This document shows positions 1-7,963 of a stretch of DNA of 64,000 nt, piece after piece (the first letter of the stretch is position 1; each line of letters opens with the position of its first letter). Location: assembly GCF_900090275.1 (NCBI RefSeq), contig NZ_LT607755.1, positions 248,001 to 312,000 on the forward strand. Direction: 5' to 3'. Origin of the DNA: Micromonospora zamorensis (lineage in GTDB: Bacteria > Actinomycetota > Actinomycetes > Mycobacteriales > Micromonosporaceae). The position numbers were made by a program, and so were the translations under genes. A model generated the notes under the pieces. It had not been told where the DNA came from, ran no database searches, and saw only the letters and a program-made list of their open reading frames with translations.

Positions 1-758
1 TCGGCGAGACCGGCGGCAAGGACTTCGTGGTCGCGCACACCAGTGCCGACGTGGACGCCCTGCACACCGCGCTGATCCGCGGCGCCTACGAATACCAGGG
101 TCAGAAGTGCTCGGCGGCCTCGCGGGCGTACGTGCCGCGTTCGATCTGGGAGGGTGGCCTGCGCGACCGGCTGGCCGCCACCACCGACTCGCTGACCTAC
201 GGCGACGTGGCCGACTTCAGCAACTTCGGCGGCGCGGTGATCGACGACAAGGCCTTCGCCCGGCACACCGCGGCGCTGGAGCTGATCGCCCGTGACGACT
301 CCTGCCGGGTGCTGGCCGGTGGCACCGCCGACGACTCGGTCGGCTACTTCGTCCGGCCGACGCTCTTCGAGTGCGGCGACGCCGCCCACGAGACCTTCAC
401 CACCGAATACTTCGGGCCGATCCTGGGCGTGCACGTGTTCGACGACGCCCGCTTCGACGACGTGGTGGCGCAGGCCGAGTCGATCGCCCCGTACGCGCTG
501 ACCGGCTCGGTGTTCGCCACCGACCGCCGGGTGGTCGACGCGGTCGCCGAGCGCATGCGGTACGCGGCCGGCAACTTCTACATCAACGACAAGCCGACCG
601 GCGCGGTGGTCGGGCAGCAGCCCTTCGGCGGCGCCCGGGCCAGCGGCACCAACGACAAGGCGGGCTCCTGGCTCAACCTGGTCCGCTGGGTGTCACCGCG
701 GACGATCAAGGAGACCTTCGTGCCGCCGACCGACCACACGTACCCCCACATGGGCTGA
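1..758 (+). CDS. pruA: L-glutamate gamma-semialdehyde (1-pyrroline-5-carboxylate) dehydrogenase, C-terminal part
   Basis: The reading frame is open from base 3 and the start lies left of the window, so only the last 250 or so residues are present. The segment carries the aldehyde dehydrogenase active-site region YQGQKCSAASRAYVP, whose Cys is the catalytic nucleophile, and the C-terminal block QQPFGGARASGTNDKAG that is typical of the P5C dehydrogenase branch. The enzyme oxidises glutamate semialdehyde to glutamate with NAD+ in the second step of proline catabolism in the cytosol. A GC-rich hairpin follows the stop, so transcription probably ends there. The proline dehydrogenase partner is not in view and may lie to the left. 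The family call is firm; regulation is not visible. Confidence 0.93.
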   Translation, partial: GETGGKDFVVAHTSADVDALHTALIRGAYEYQGQKCSAASRAYVPRSIWEGGLRDRLAATTDSLTYGDVADFSNFGGAVIDDKAFARHTAALELIARDDSCRVLAGGTADDSVGYFVRPTLFECGDAAHETFTTEYFGPILGVHVFDDARFDDVVAQAESIAPYALTGSVFATDRRVVDAVAERMRYAAGNFYINDKPTGAVVGQQPFGGARASGTNDKAGSWLNLVRWVSPRTIKETFVPPTDHTYPHMG

Positions 759-769
759 CCTGCGGCGAC

Positions 770-804
770 GACCCGCCGGCGGTGCGCGGAGCCGCCGGTG
801 GGTC
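770..804 (+). terminator. Hairpin terminator after pruA
   Basis: GACCCGCCGGCGG (770-782) pairs with CCGCCGGTGGGTC (792-804), giving 13 pairs with one G-U wobble and a 9-nt loop. There is no U-tract, which is common for actinobacterial terminators. Confidence 0.55.
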
Positions 805-839
805 GGCCGAGGGTCCTGATCCATCGAAAGTCCTCAACG

Positions 840-850
840 GACAGTCTGTC
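840..850. promoter_or_regulatory. Short palindrome, possible operator for the PadR gene
   Basis: GACAGTCTGTC is a perfect 5-1-5 palindrome about 90 bp before the PadR start, and a further GACAG lies at 853-857. A direct repeat GGCAAA-CT-GGCAAA follows at 883-896. PadR proteins usually repress their own genes, so either element could be the operator. The link is positional only. Confidence 0.3.
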
Positions 851-935
851 GCCGACAGTGCACTTAGGAAGTCCTGTTGGGTGGCAAACTGGCAAATCCT
901 GGACGCCGCGTGCGCAAAGTGGCAGCGTAGTGGGC

Positions 936-1451
936 ATGGCGGATTCCGGAGTCAACCCTACGGCGGCGGCCCTGCTCGGGCTCCTCCACGAGGGCCCGAT
1001 GACAGGCGGTCAGTTGATGGCCGCCGCTGAGCGCCGTCTGGCGCCGTACTGGTCGATGACCCGCAGCCAGGTCTACCGCGAGTTGCCGGTGCTGGCCGAG
1101 CGGGGTTTCGTGCGTCTCGGTAAGCCGGGGCCGCGGATGAGCCAGCCGTATTCACTCACCGCCAGTGGGAAACGGACGTTTTCCCGCTGGCTCGCGGAGA
1201 ACCCGGGGCGGGACACCATCCGCAACCCGATCGCGCTGCGGATGGCGTTCGGCAACCTGCACTCGGCCAGTCAACTGAAGGGCCTGTACGCCTCGGCCAA
1301 CGAATACCACACCGAGGCTCTCGCCCAGGTCCGGGAACAGGTCAAGAACGCCAAACGGGACGGCGAGACGTACGACGCCAGCGCGCTGGAGTTCGCCGTC
1401 GCCTACCACCGGGCGGCCCTGTCGTGGTTGAAGACCGCCCCAGTCGGGTGA
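936..1451 (+). CDS. PadR family transcriptional regulator
   Basis: This 171-residue protein has a PadR-type winged helix at residues 5-80 ([15 protein letters not shown], then [16 protein letters not shown], then a wing ending [13 protein letters not shown]). A C-terminal helical dimerisation part (Vir_C-like) runs to the end. PadR proteins are ligand-responsive repressors that bind inverted repeats near their own promoters. I chose the ATG at 936 because the winged helix begins at once after it; the frame is open further upstream, but the extra residues look non-coding and would cover the promoter region. No efflux or phenolic acid gene is adjacent, so its target is unknown apart from probable autoregulation. 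It stands alone between pruA and prfB. Confidence 0.82.
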   Translation: MADSGVNPTAAALLGLLHEGPMTGGQLMAAAERRLAPYWSMTRSQVYRELPVLAERGFVRLGKPGPRMSQPYSLTASGKRTFSRWLAENPGRDTIRNPIALRMAFGNLHSASQLKGLYASANEYHTEALAQVREQVKNAKRDGETYDASALEFAVAYHRAALSWLKTAPVG

Positions 1452-1515
1452 CCTCCGGCCAGTTCGCGCATCCAGAACGAGCTGGGCGGCCTGCGGCACA
1501 GTACCCTTATCTGTC

Positions 1516-2637
1516 GTGACCGCTGCCGATTACGCCGAACAGCTCAAGGAACTCGACGCGACCCTGCGAAACATCGAGGCCGTCCTCAACCTCGACCGCC
1601 TCCACGAGGACAAGGCCCGCCTTGAGCAGGAGGCGTCCGCCCCCGACCTCTGGGACGACCAGGCCAAGGCTCAGCAGGTGACCTCACAGCTGTCGTACGT
1701 CAACGGCGAGATCAGCAAGCTGGGCAGTCTGCGTTCCCAGCTCGACGACGCCCGGGTGCTGCTGGAGCTGGCCGAGGCCGAATCCGACCCGGGTGTGCTC
1801 ACCGAGGTCGAGGGTGAGATCACCGGGCTGACCAAGGCCATCCAGGAGATGGAGGTCCGCACCCTGCTCTCCGGCGAGTACGACTCCCGGGAGGCGCTGG
1901 TCGCCATCCGGGCCGGCGCCGGTGGCGTGGACGCGGCGGACTTCGCCGAGATGCTGCTGCGGATGTACCTGCGCTGGGCGGAGCGGCACGGCTACCCGAC
2001 CGAGGTCTACGAGACCTCGTACGCCGAGGAGGCGGGCCTGAAGTCGGCCACCTTCGCGGTGAAGGTGCCGTACGCCTACGGCACGCTCAGCGTCGAGTCG
2101 GGCACCCACCGGCTGGTCCGGATCAGCCCGTTCGACAACCAGGGCCGTCGGCAGACCAGCTTCGCGGGCGTCGAGGTCCTGCCGGTCACCGAGCAGACCG
2201 ACCACATCGACATCCCGGAGAACGAGGTACGCGTCGACGTCTACCGCTCCTCCGGCCCCGGTGGGCAGAGCGTCAACACCACCGACTCGGCGGTCCGGCT
2301 GACCCACATCCCGACCGGCATCGTGGTGACCTGCCAGAACGAGAAGTCCCAGTTGCAGAACAAGGCCTCCGCGCTGCGGGTGCTCCAGGCCCGGCTCCTG
2401 GAGCGCAAGCGCCAGGAGGAGGAAGAGAAGATGGCCGGCCTCAAGAGCGGCGGCACCAGCTCGTGGGGCGACCAGATGCGCTCCTACGTCCTGCACCCGT
2501 ATCAGATGGTGAAGGATCTCCGAACTGAGCAGGAGACCGGCAATCCGAGCGGGGTCTTCGACGGCGACCTCGACGAATTCATCGAGGCCGGCATCCGTTG
2601 GCGCAAGCAGCGTCAACTCGCCAACGACGGTGCGTGA
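1516..2637 (+). CDS. prfB: Peptide chain release factor 2
   Basis: RF2 recognises UGA and UAA stop codons in the ribosomal A site and triggers peptidyl-tRNA hydrolysis. The 373-residue chain has the SPF tripeptide that reads the stop codon (in [11 protein letters not shown]) and the GGQ catalytic motif at residues 249-251 ([17 protein letters not shown]). The frame is uninterrupted from GTG 1516, so the autoregulatory +1 frameshift of the Escherichia coli gene is absent. A -10-like TACCCT at 1502-1507 lies 8 nt before the GTG with no Shine-Dalgarno sequence, which suggests a leaderless mRNA. It heads the conserved actinobacterial series prfB-ftsE-ftsX-smpB-ssrA. Confidence 0.97.
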   Translation: MTAADYAEQLKELDATLRNIEAVLNLDRLHEDKARLEQEASAPDLWDDQAKAQQVTSQLSYVNGEISKLGSLRSQLDDARVLLELAEAESDPGVLTEVEGEITGLTKAIQEMEVRTLLSGEYDSREALVAIRAGAGGVDAADFAEMLLRMYLRWAERHGYPTEVYETSYAEEAGLKSATFAVKVPYAYGTLSVESGTHRLVRISPFDNQGRRQTSFAGVEVLPVTEQTDHIDIPENEVRVDVYRSSGPGGQSVNTTDSAVRLTHIPTGIVVTCQNEKSQLQNKASALRVLQARLLERKRQEEEEKMAGLKSGGTSSWGDQMRSYVLHPYQMVKDLRTEQETGNPSGVFDGDLDEFIEAGIRWRKQRQLANDGA

Positions 2638-2719
2638 CGGCTCGCGGGCGGAGCGCGTCATCGATCTCCAGGTAGAGGCCTGATTCGACGACTCGTGGCG
2701 GATCGGCGGGGCGTGGGGC

Positions 2720-2747
2720 TTGGCTCAGTTGTTACACCGCGTAGACT
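2720..2747 (+). promoter_or_regulatory. Promoter of ftsEX, giving a leaderless transcript
   Basis: TTGGCT (2720-2725), a 16-nt spacer and TAGACT (2742-2747) form a good housekeeping sigma-factor promoter. Transcription would begin at about 2754-2756, which coincides with the GTG start of ftsE at 2756. Confidence 0.65.
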
Positions 2748-2755
2748 CACCACCC

Positions 2756-3436
2756 GTGATTCAGCTTGAGCAAGTGACGAAGACGTACCCGAAGGCGTCC
2801 CGGCCTTCGCTCGACAACGTGTCCGTCTCGATCGAGAAGGGCGAGTTCGTCTTCTTCATCGGTCCATCCGGCTCCGGCAAGTCCACAATCATCAAGATGC
2901 TGCTGCACGAGGTGGCCCCCAACAAGGGCCGCGTCGTGGTCAACGGCAAGGACGTCACGTCGATGCGTTCCTGGAAGCGACCCCACTTCCGACGCTCGAT
3001 CGGCTGTGTCTTCCAGGACTTCCGGCTGCTGCCGAACCGCACCGCGTACGAGAACGTGGCGTTCGCCCTCGAGGTGATCGGCAAGACGAAGGCGGTTGCC
3101 CGCCGGGTCGTGCCGGAGGTGCTGGAGCTGGTCGGGCTCGGTGGCAAGGAGCACCGCTACCCGCACGAGCTCTCCGGTGGTGAGCAGCAGCGGGTCGCCG
3201 TCGCCCGGGCGTTCGTGAACCGTCCGCTGATCCTGCTGGCGGACGAGCCCACCGGAAACCTGGACCCGGACACCTCGATCGAGATCATGCGTCTGCTGGA
3301 CCGGATCAACCGCACCGGCACGACCGTCGTGATGGTCACCCACGACTCCAACATCGTGAACCAGATGCGCCGCCGCGTCGTCGAGATCGAGAGCGGTCGC
3401 ATCGTCCGTGACCAGGCCCGCGGCGTCTACGGGTGA
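2756..3436 (+). CDS. ftsE: Cell division ATP-binding protein FtsE
   Basis: This is the cytosolic ABC ATPase of the FtsEX complex, which couples ATP hydrolysis at the septum to activation of cell-wall hydrolases. The 226-residue chain has Walker [10 protein letters not shown], the Q-loop FQDFRLL, signature [14 protein letters not shown], Walker [13 protein letters not shown] and the H-loop VTHD. The start is set at GTG 2756, giving an N-terminus [12 protein letters not shown]. An upstream in-frame TTG at 2720 coincides with the -35 box and is therefore not used. The gene is 67 bp upstream of ftsX, and the two are surely one operon. All ATPase motifs are intact. Confidence 0.96.
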   Translation: MIQLEQVTKTYPKASRPSLDNVSVSIEKGEFVFFIGPSGSGKSTIIKMLLHEVAPNKGRVVVNGKDVTSMRSWKRPHFRRSIGCVFQDFRLLPNRTAYENVAFALEVIGKTKAVARRVVPEVLELVGLGGKEHRYPHELSGGEQQRVAVARAFVNRPLILLADEPTGNLDPDTSIEIMRLLDRINRTGTTVVMVTHDSNIVNQMRRRVVEIESGRIVRDQARGVYG

Positions 3437-3503
3437 GCCGGCGCTCCACCCCTGCGCAGCCTGACGACGAACACCTCATGCCGGAGACCCGGAGGAACCC
3501 CCG

Positions 3504-4379
3504 ATGCGCGTGAAATACGTCCTGTCCGAGGTATTGGTCGGACTGTGGCGCAACGTGACCATGTCCATCGCGATGATCATCACGATGGCGGTCTCGCTGA
3601 CCATGCTCGGCGCCAGCGGTCTGCTGTACCGCCAGGTCGACGACATGAAGGACCTCTACTTCAAGAACATCCAGGTCGCGATCTTCCTGAACCAGGAGGT
3701 GAGCGAGCCGCAGCGCACCGAGCTGAAGGGCAAGTTGGAGGGTGACCCCCTGGTCAAGGAGGTCATCTACGTCGACAAGGCCCAGGCGTACGAGCGCTTC
3801 AAGACGATGTACCAGGACGCGCCGGACCTGGTGAACGCGGTCAAGCCGGACCAGCTGCCCGAGTCCTTCCGGATCACGCTGAACAACCCGGAGCAGTACC
3901 GCGACATCTACGACCAGTACAAGGAGACCGACGGCGTCGACGAGATCGTCGACCAGAGCAAACTCCTCGACAAGATCTTCAACATCCTCACCTCGATCCA
4001 GAACATCGCGCTGGCCGCCGCCATCGTGATGGCGATCGCCGCCCTGCTGCTGGTCGCGAACACCATTCAGGTGGCGGCGTACAGCAAGCGACGTGAGGTC
4101 GCGGTCATGAAGCTTGTCGGTGCGTCCAACTGGTTCATCCAGGCGCCGTTCGTGCTGGAGGCGGTGGTGGCCGGCCTGATCGGCTCGCTGCTAGGTCTGG
4201 TCGCCCTGGTCGCGGCGAAGTATCTGCTCTTCGACGGGTCGTTGAGCGCGTTGCAGGGTCTGCTCTCGCCGATCAGCTGGGGCGACATCCTGTTCATCTT
4301 CCCGCTGATGGCCGGCGTCGGTGGTCTGGTCAGCGCGGCCACCGCCTGGATCACCCTGCGCTTCTACCTGCGGGTCTAG
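3504..4379 (+). CDS. ftsX: Cell division protein FtsX (permease-like)
   Basis: This is the membrane partner of FtsE. The 291 residues show a cytosolic N-terminus, a first membrane segment (about residues 21-43), an extracytoplasmic domain (about 45-165) that recruits peptidoglycan hydrolases, and three C-terminal membrane segments in the FtsX/MacB fold. A good Shine-Dalgarno sequence (GGAGGAA) precedes ATG 3504, in contrast to the leaderless ftsE start. A strong intrinsic terminator follows the stop at 4411-4457, closing the ftsEX unit. The peptidoglycan hydrolase partner (RipC-type in mycobacteria) is not next door. Confidence 0.96.
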   Translation: MRVKYVLSEVLVGLWRNVTMSIAMIITMAVSLTMLGASGLLYRQVDDMKDLYFKNIQVAIFLNQEVSEPQRTELKGKLEGDPLVKEVIYVDKAQAYERFKTMYQDAPDLVNAVKPDQLPESFRITLNNPEQYRDIYDQYKETDGVDEIVDQSKLLDKIFNILTSIQNIALAAAIVMAIAALLLVANTIQVAAYSKRREVAVMKLVGASNWFIQAPFVLEAVVAGLIGSLLGLVALVAAKYLLFDGSLSALQGLLSPISWGDILFIFPLMAGVGGLVSAATAWITLRFYLRV

Positions 4380-4410
4380 GCACCGGACGGGTCGTCCCGT
4401 CGTCTCCCGA

Positions 4411-4457
4411 GGACCCTCCCGCAGCCGGAAATAAACGGCGCGGGAGGGTCCTTCTTA
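4411..4457 (+). terminator. Intrinsic terminator of ftsEX
   Basis: GGACCCTCCCGC (4411-4422) pairs perfectly with GCGGGAGGGTCC (4440-4451), a 12-bp stem with a 17-nt loop, followed by TTCTTATT. Confidence 0.85.
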
Positions 4458-4530
4458 TTCGGGTAGCATGATCGGTTGTCCGGCCGGGGTGAGCCCGGCC
4501 ACGGGCGACGGAGGAGAGGGGGTGGCACCG

Positions 4531-5010
4531 ATGCCACGGGAAAAGGGGCGCAAGGTGGTCGCCTCCAACAAGAAGGCGCGCCACGACTACGCGATCCTCG
4601 ACACGTACGAGGCGGGCATGGCGCTGACCGGCACCGAGGTCAAGTCGCTGCGGGCCGGGCGCGCGTCGCTGGTCGACGCGTTCGCACAGGAGCGCGACAA
4701 CGAGTTGTTCCTGCACTCCATGCACATCCCGGAATACACCCAGGGCACGTGGACCAACCACGAGCCCCGGCGTACGCGCAAGCTGCTGCTCAACCGGGGC
4801 GAGCTCGACAAGCTTCTCGGCAAGACCCGCGAAGGCGGTCTGACGATCGTCCCGTTGCAGGTCTACTTCTCCGACGGCTGGGCCAAGGTCGAGATTGCGC
4901 TGGCCAAGGGCAAGAAGTCGTACGACAAGCGTCAGGACCTCGCCAAGCGGGACGCGGACCGGGAGATCGCCCGGGTGTCCGGCCGGCGGGGTAAAGGGAT
5001 GGACGACTGA
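4531..5010 (+). CDS. smpB: SsrA-binding protein SmpB
   Basis: SmpB binds the tRNA-like domain of tmRNA and delivers it to stalled ribosomes in trans-translation. The 159-residue protein has the family signature [19 protein letters not shown] and [10 protein letters not shown], followed by the basic C-terminal tail ([19 protein letters not shown]) that enters the decoding centre. I chose ATG 4531 because the conserved protein begins [13 protein letters not shown] 4522 in the same frame is possible given the GGAGGAGAGG just upstream, and ATG 4468 is excluded because it overlaps a -10-like TAGCAT at 4464-4469. The gene lies 104 bp before ssrA, its RNA partner, the usual arrangement in actinobacteria. 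Confidence 0.96.
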   Translation: MPREKGRKVVASNKKARHDYAILDTYEAGMALTGTEVKSLRAGRASLVDAFAQERDNELFLHSMHIPEYTQGTWTNHEPRRTRKLLLNRGELDKLLGKTREGGLTIVPLQVYFSDGWAKVEIALAKGKKSYDKRQDLAKRDADREIARVSGRRGKGMDD

Positions 5011-5114
5011 TTCATCCCGTTTGTCCGGTCTGGCGCGCCGGCCCGGGCCTCGGGATGAAAGCGGTTGCGGCAGGCGTTAGTCTTGTCAGTGCCGCCACAT
5101 CGGCGGCCTGTCGA

Positions 5115-5490
5115 GGGGGTGACTGGTTTCGACTTCGTACGCAGCGACAGGGGAAGCGAGCCGAGGAAGCCGACGTCGTCTCGAGAATCGGTCGTCGGAA
5201 ACTTATAAGCGCCAAGCAAAATCGCGCTGACTTCGCTCTCGCCGCCTGAGGCGAGTAGCTAAGTCTGTCGGCCTGGGAACGCCTTCGTCCCAGTAGCCGG
5301 CATCAGCTAGGAGGCTGGCCAATCGGACCCGGTCGCGGGGTCCGTGCGGCGAGATTAATCAGCGACTGGGCCCGTCACACCAACTTGCTCGCGTGAGCGG
5401 TGGGGCCGAGTAGAGGCACAGCGAGCTGCGCTCGGAGAAGCCCTGACAAACCGGCGAAGGACCCGGGTTCGATTCCCGGCACCTCCACCA
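5115..5490 (+). ncRNA. ssrA: Transfer-messenger RNA (tmRNA)
   Basis: The 376-nt one-piece tmRNA starts GGGGGTGACTGGTTTCGAC and ends with the T-arm GGGTTCGATTCCC and CACCTCCACCA. The first seven bases pair with CACCTCC to form the acceptor stem, and CCA is encoded. The tag frame runs 5211-5249 and reads AKQNRADFALAA followed by TGA, with the usual ALAA degradation signal. A TAGTCT -10-like element at 5078-5083 could drive a precursor that RNase P trims. The gene is a frequent integration site for mobile elements, but nothing is inserted here. Confidence 0.97.
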
Positions 5491-5500
5491 CCTCGAAGCG

Positions 5501-5530
5501 AAGCGCCCCGGCCCACCAGCCGGGGCGCTT
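5501..5530 (+). terminator. Intrinsic terminator of ssrA
   Basis: AAGCGCCCCGGC (5501-5512) and GCCGGGGCGCTT (5519-5530) form a perfect 12-bp stem with a 6-nt loop, 10 nt after the tmRNA 3' end. Confidence 0.85.
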
Positions 5531-5563
5531 CGTTGTGTCCAGGGGCGTTCTACGCTGCCTCCT

Positions 5564-6241
5564 GTGACCAACCAGGAGCTGCGCCTGTCGGTCGGCGCGT
5601 CACCCGGTCAGCGCACCGTGGCGGTGCTGTCCGGCGTCTTCGTCGCGACCATCGGTGCCGCGTTCGTGGCGCTGCCCCTGATCGCGGGCGGGCTGCTCCG
5701 TCGGCTGACCGGTCCGGGGGACGCGTTCGCCTCCTACGAGGAGGCCCGCGATCTCCCGCCGGGAATGCTGCCGCCCGCGCTGCGGGACTCCGGTGCCGGC
5801 GCGGAGTCCAACTCCGTACCGGTCGTCGGGCTGTGCGGCCTGCCGTTCCTGCTGCTCGGCGTCTACCTCGTGCTGCGGGTGCTCCGCACGGCCGCCTGGT
5901 TGGAGGGCAGCCGGGCCCGGGTGCGGGGGGCGTTCACCACCCGCACCGTCGACCTCGCCACCGCACGGATCGACACCGCGAAGCTGTCGTATCGCGGGAC
6001 GGGGGAGGACGACACCCCGATGATCGGACAGCGGCTGCGGGCCATCGTCGCCACCGACCGGGCGAGCAACCGGCGGGTCATCATCCCGCTGCGCGGCATG
6101 GGCCTGGGCAGCCTGCCCCCGCCCGAGTTGCGGGCGTTGGCGGACGCGATCACGACGGGCCGTCCGGTCGACGGGCGCGACGACGCGCACACCGTCGCCG
6201 ACCAGCTGCGCCGTCTCGCCGCGCACCCACTGGCTGAGTAG
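5564..6241 (+). CDS. Hypothetical two-pass membrane protein
   Basis: I do not recognise a named family. The 225-residue product has two strongly hydrophobic segments (about residues 18-45 and 84-107) separated by an external-looking loop. A soluble C-terminal domain of about 115 residues follows, with a beta-rich pattern (SRARVRGAFTTRTVDLATARIDTAKLSYRG). That part resembles PH-like domains of small actinobacterial membrane proteins, a weak impression. GTG 5564 is 7 nt behind TACGCT (5551-5556) with no Shine-Dalgarno sequence, so a leaderless start is likely. It sits directly after the ssrA terminator and is transcribed alone. Confidence 0.75.
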   Translation: MTNQELRLSVGASPGQRTVAVLSGVFVATIGAAFVALPLIAGGLLRRLTGPGDAFASYEEARDLPPGMLPPALRDSGAGAESNSVPVVGLCGLPFLLLGVYLVLRVLRTAAWLEGSRARVRGAFTTRTVDLATARIDTAKLSYRGTGEDDTPMIGQRLRAIVATDRASNRRVIIPLRGMGLGSLPPPELRALADAITTGRPVDGRDDAHTVADQLRRLAAHPLAE

Positions 6242-6412
6242 CTGGCCTGTCCCCTCCCAGGGACGCCTGTGGAGTCTCGGAGCCCGCCAGTGGTGCCGGT
6301 GAGGCCGGTGGGGTGAAAGGGGCAGATGAGCCGTTCCGCGGCCCTGGACACGGTGGGCCGGGCAGGCTCACCATCGCGGTATGGGATAGCAGCGCGCCGC
6401 GCGGGAGGTGCC

Positions 6413-6958
6413 ATGGTCACCGGTCCGGTCCAGCAGCCGTCACTCGTCGTCCGGCCGCGCGCCGGTCACCCCGCCGAGCCAGATCCCGCCGGTCATCCCG
6501 TCGAGCCACCCACCGTCGGGCTGCCGGGTGAGCCACCTTCTGTCGGGCTGCCCGGTGAGCCACGCCCGGCCGGGCTCGCCGGAGACGTGCACGCGCTGGG
6601 TCGGGCCGTCGCCGCCACCGGTCCCTGCTGGCGCGACGAGGTCCTGCTGCGCCTGCGTCCGGTGGGGCAGGGCTTCGCCGAGCACGTCCGGATCACCGAA
6701 GGCCCCGCCGGGCTCTACCGGGAGTTGCTCACCCAGTCGCCGCGGCTTCACCACGGGGTGCGGTTGCTCACCCGGGAACACGCGGCGATCGTCGCCGCGA
6801 TCCTGGCGGTCCAGCGGAGCGCCGAGCAGCCCGAGACGCACCCGGACGAGCTGCGGCACTGGGCCGGGCACCTGCTGCGGAGGTTGGCCCGGCATCGGCG
6901 TCGCGGCGCCAATCTGCTCTGGGAGGCGTACCAGACGGATCTGGGTGGCGAGACCTGA
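6413..6958 (+). CDS. Hypothetical actinobacterial protein with Pro/Gly-rich N-terminal repeats
   Basis: ATG 6413 is preceded by GGGAGGTG at a good distance, so this start is preferred over codons further upstream. The 181-residue product has an N-terminal low-complexity stretch with two 9-residue repeats of type EPP(T/S)VGLPG (DNA repeats at 6515-6563). A compact helical domain follows (about residues 60-181: DVHALGRAVAATGPCW, then LTREHAAIVAAILAVQ and RRLARHRRRGANLLWEAYQ). No catalytic motif or membrane segment is visible and the function is unknown. It is 39 bp upstream of a lipoprotein gene and may be co-transcribed with it. Confidence 0.65.
   Translation: MVTGPVQQPSLVVRPRAGHPAEPDPAGHPVEPPTVGLPGEPPSVGLPGEPRPAGLAGDVHALGRAVAATGPCWRDEVLLRLRPVGQGFAEHVRITEGPAGLYRELLTQSPRLHHGVRLLTREHAAIVAAILAVQRSAEQPETHPDELRHWAGHLLRRLARHRRRGANLLWEAYQTDLGGET
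6515..6563 (+). repeat. Two imperfect 22-bp direct repeats, period 27 bp
   Basis: The units at 6515-6536 and 6542-6563 differ at one base and encode tandem VGLPGEP segments inside the preceding gene. Slippage could change the copy number in whole 9-residue steps. Confidence 0.7.
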
Positions 6959-6997
6959 GCCGGGAACCGGAGAGTCGACGGGCGCGTCGAACCGGGC

Positions 6998-7954
6998 ATG
7001 CGTCGACCGACCCTGCTGCTCGTACTCCCGTTGTTGCTCGTGGCGGGCTGCGCCCAGACCGGCGCCGGCCCGGCCGACGGGCCCAGCGACCCGACGCCGC
7101 ACCGTGCCGAAGCCTTCGACCAGCGGGCCGCCCGGGTCGCCGAGGCGTGGCAGCCCGGCCCCGACTGGCGCACGGGGTACGTCCCCCTGGAGGGACCGAC
7201 AGTGCTCACTGGTGACCCGCGCTTCACACCGGACACCGAGGCGGCCTTCCGAGCCGGGTGGTACCGCGCGCAGGTCCCGATTCCGCCAACCCGGGTCGGC
7301 GGTGAGATCCGGTTCCCGGACGGCCGGCTGACGTTGCCGTTGGTCAGCGCCGCCGAGGCGTACCGGGAGCTTGACCAGGGTGACCCGCTGCCCTGCCCGG
7401 GTCGACCGAAGCGGCCAGGCCTGCCCAGCCCCGGCGGGCCCACCGTCGAACCGGGGCCGGATGGTTGGGCCACCAGCACGGCGCAGACCGCCTGCCTCCC
7501 GCTCACCGTCACCGGGGTCACCCTGGGCACCGTGCCGGTCCGGACGAGCCGGGGTGAGGCGCAGGTCCCGGCCTGGCTGTTCACCGTCGAGGAGCTGGCC
7601 GCGCCGGTGGCCCGGCTCGCCGTCGCACCCACGGCGGTCAAGCGGGTGCCCGTGCCCACCGCGCCTGCCGGGCCGTTGCCGGACGGGCTGGTGTCCGCTC
7701 AGGACCTCGCGGCGGTCGACGGTGCCCGGTTGACCGTGCGGCTCGGCGTCGGTGCCTGTGACACCGCGATCACACCGCTGGTGTGGGAACGGCCGGACGT
7801 CGTGGTGGTCGGTGGCAGTGTCACCCGGAGCACCGGCGAGTGCATCGCCATCCTCAAGATGGAACCGGTCACCGTCACCCTCGCGGCGCCGCTGGGCGCC
7901 CGGCCGGTGCTGGACGTGTCCACCGGCGCCGCCCTGTCGATCGCCTCGCGCTGA
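6998..7954 (+). CDS. Hypothetical lipoprotein
   Basis: The 318-residue protein starts with a lipoprotein signal peptide (MRRPTLLLVLPLLLVAGC) whose lipobox LVAGC predicts cleavage before Cys18 and lipid anchoring to the outer face of the membrane. The rest is hydrophilic and Pro-rich, with four further Cys residues (LPCPG, TACLP, GACD, GECI) that could form two disulfides outside the cell. I recognise no domain. Its start lies 39 bp after the preceding hypothetical gene, and it ends 9 bp from the convergent decarboxylase gene with no room for a separate terminator. Confidence 0.75.
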   Translation: MRRPTLLLVLPLLLVAGCAQTGAGPADGPSDPTPHRAEAFDQRAARVAEAWQPGPDWRTGYVPLEGPTVLTGDPRFTPDTEAAFRAGWYRAQVPIPPTRVGGEIRFPDGRLTLPLVSAAEAYRELDQGDPLPCPGRPKRPGLPSPGGPTVEPGPDGWATSTAQTACLPLTVTGVTLGTVPVRTSRGEAQVPAWLFTVEELAAPVARLAVAPTAVKRVPVPTAPAGPLPDGLVSAQDLAAVDGARLTVRLGVGACDTAITPLVWERPDVVVVGGSVTRSTGECIAILKMEPVTVTLAAPLGARPVLDVSTGAALSIASR

Positions 7955-7963
7955 CCGGCCGGC

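Noticed and set aside
1516..1620. Programmed +1 frameshift in prfB
   Set aside because: The RF2 frame is continuous from GTG 1516 and no early UGA is present.
1684..2661. A 325-codon frame on the minus strand
   Set aside because: It is antisense to prfB, which is certain from its SPF and GGQ motifs.
4468..4530. Longer SmpB starting at ATG 4468
   Set aside because: The ATG overlaps a TAGCAT -10-like box, and the added residues are not like SmpB.
5115..5490. Integrated element at ssrA
   Set aside because: The tmRNA is intact, is followed at once by its terminator, and there is no integrase gene or duplicated 3' end.
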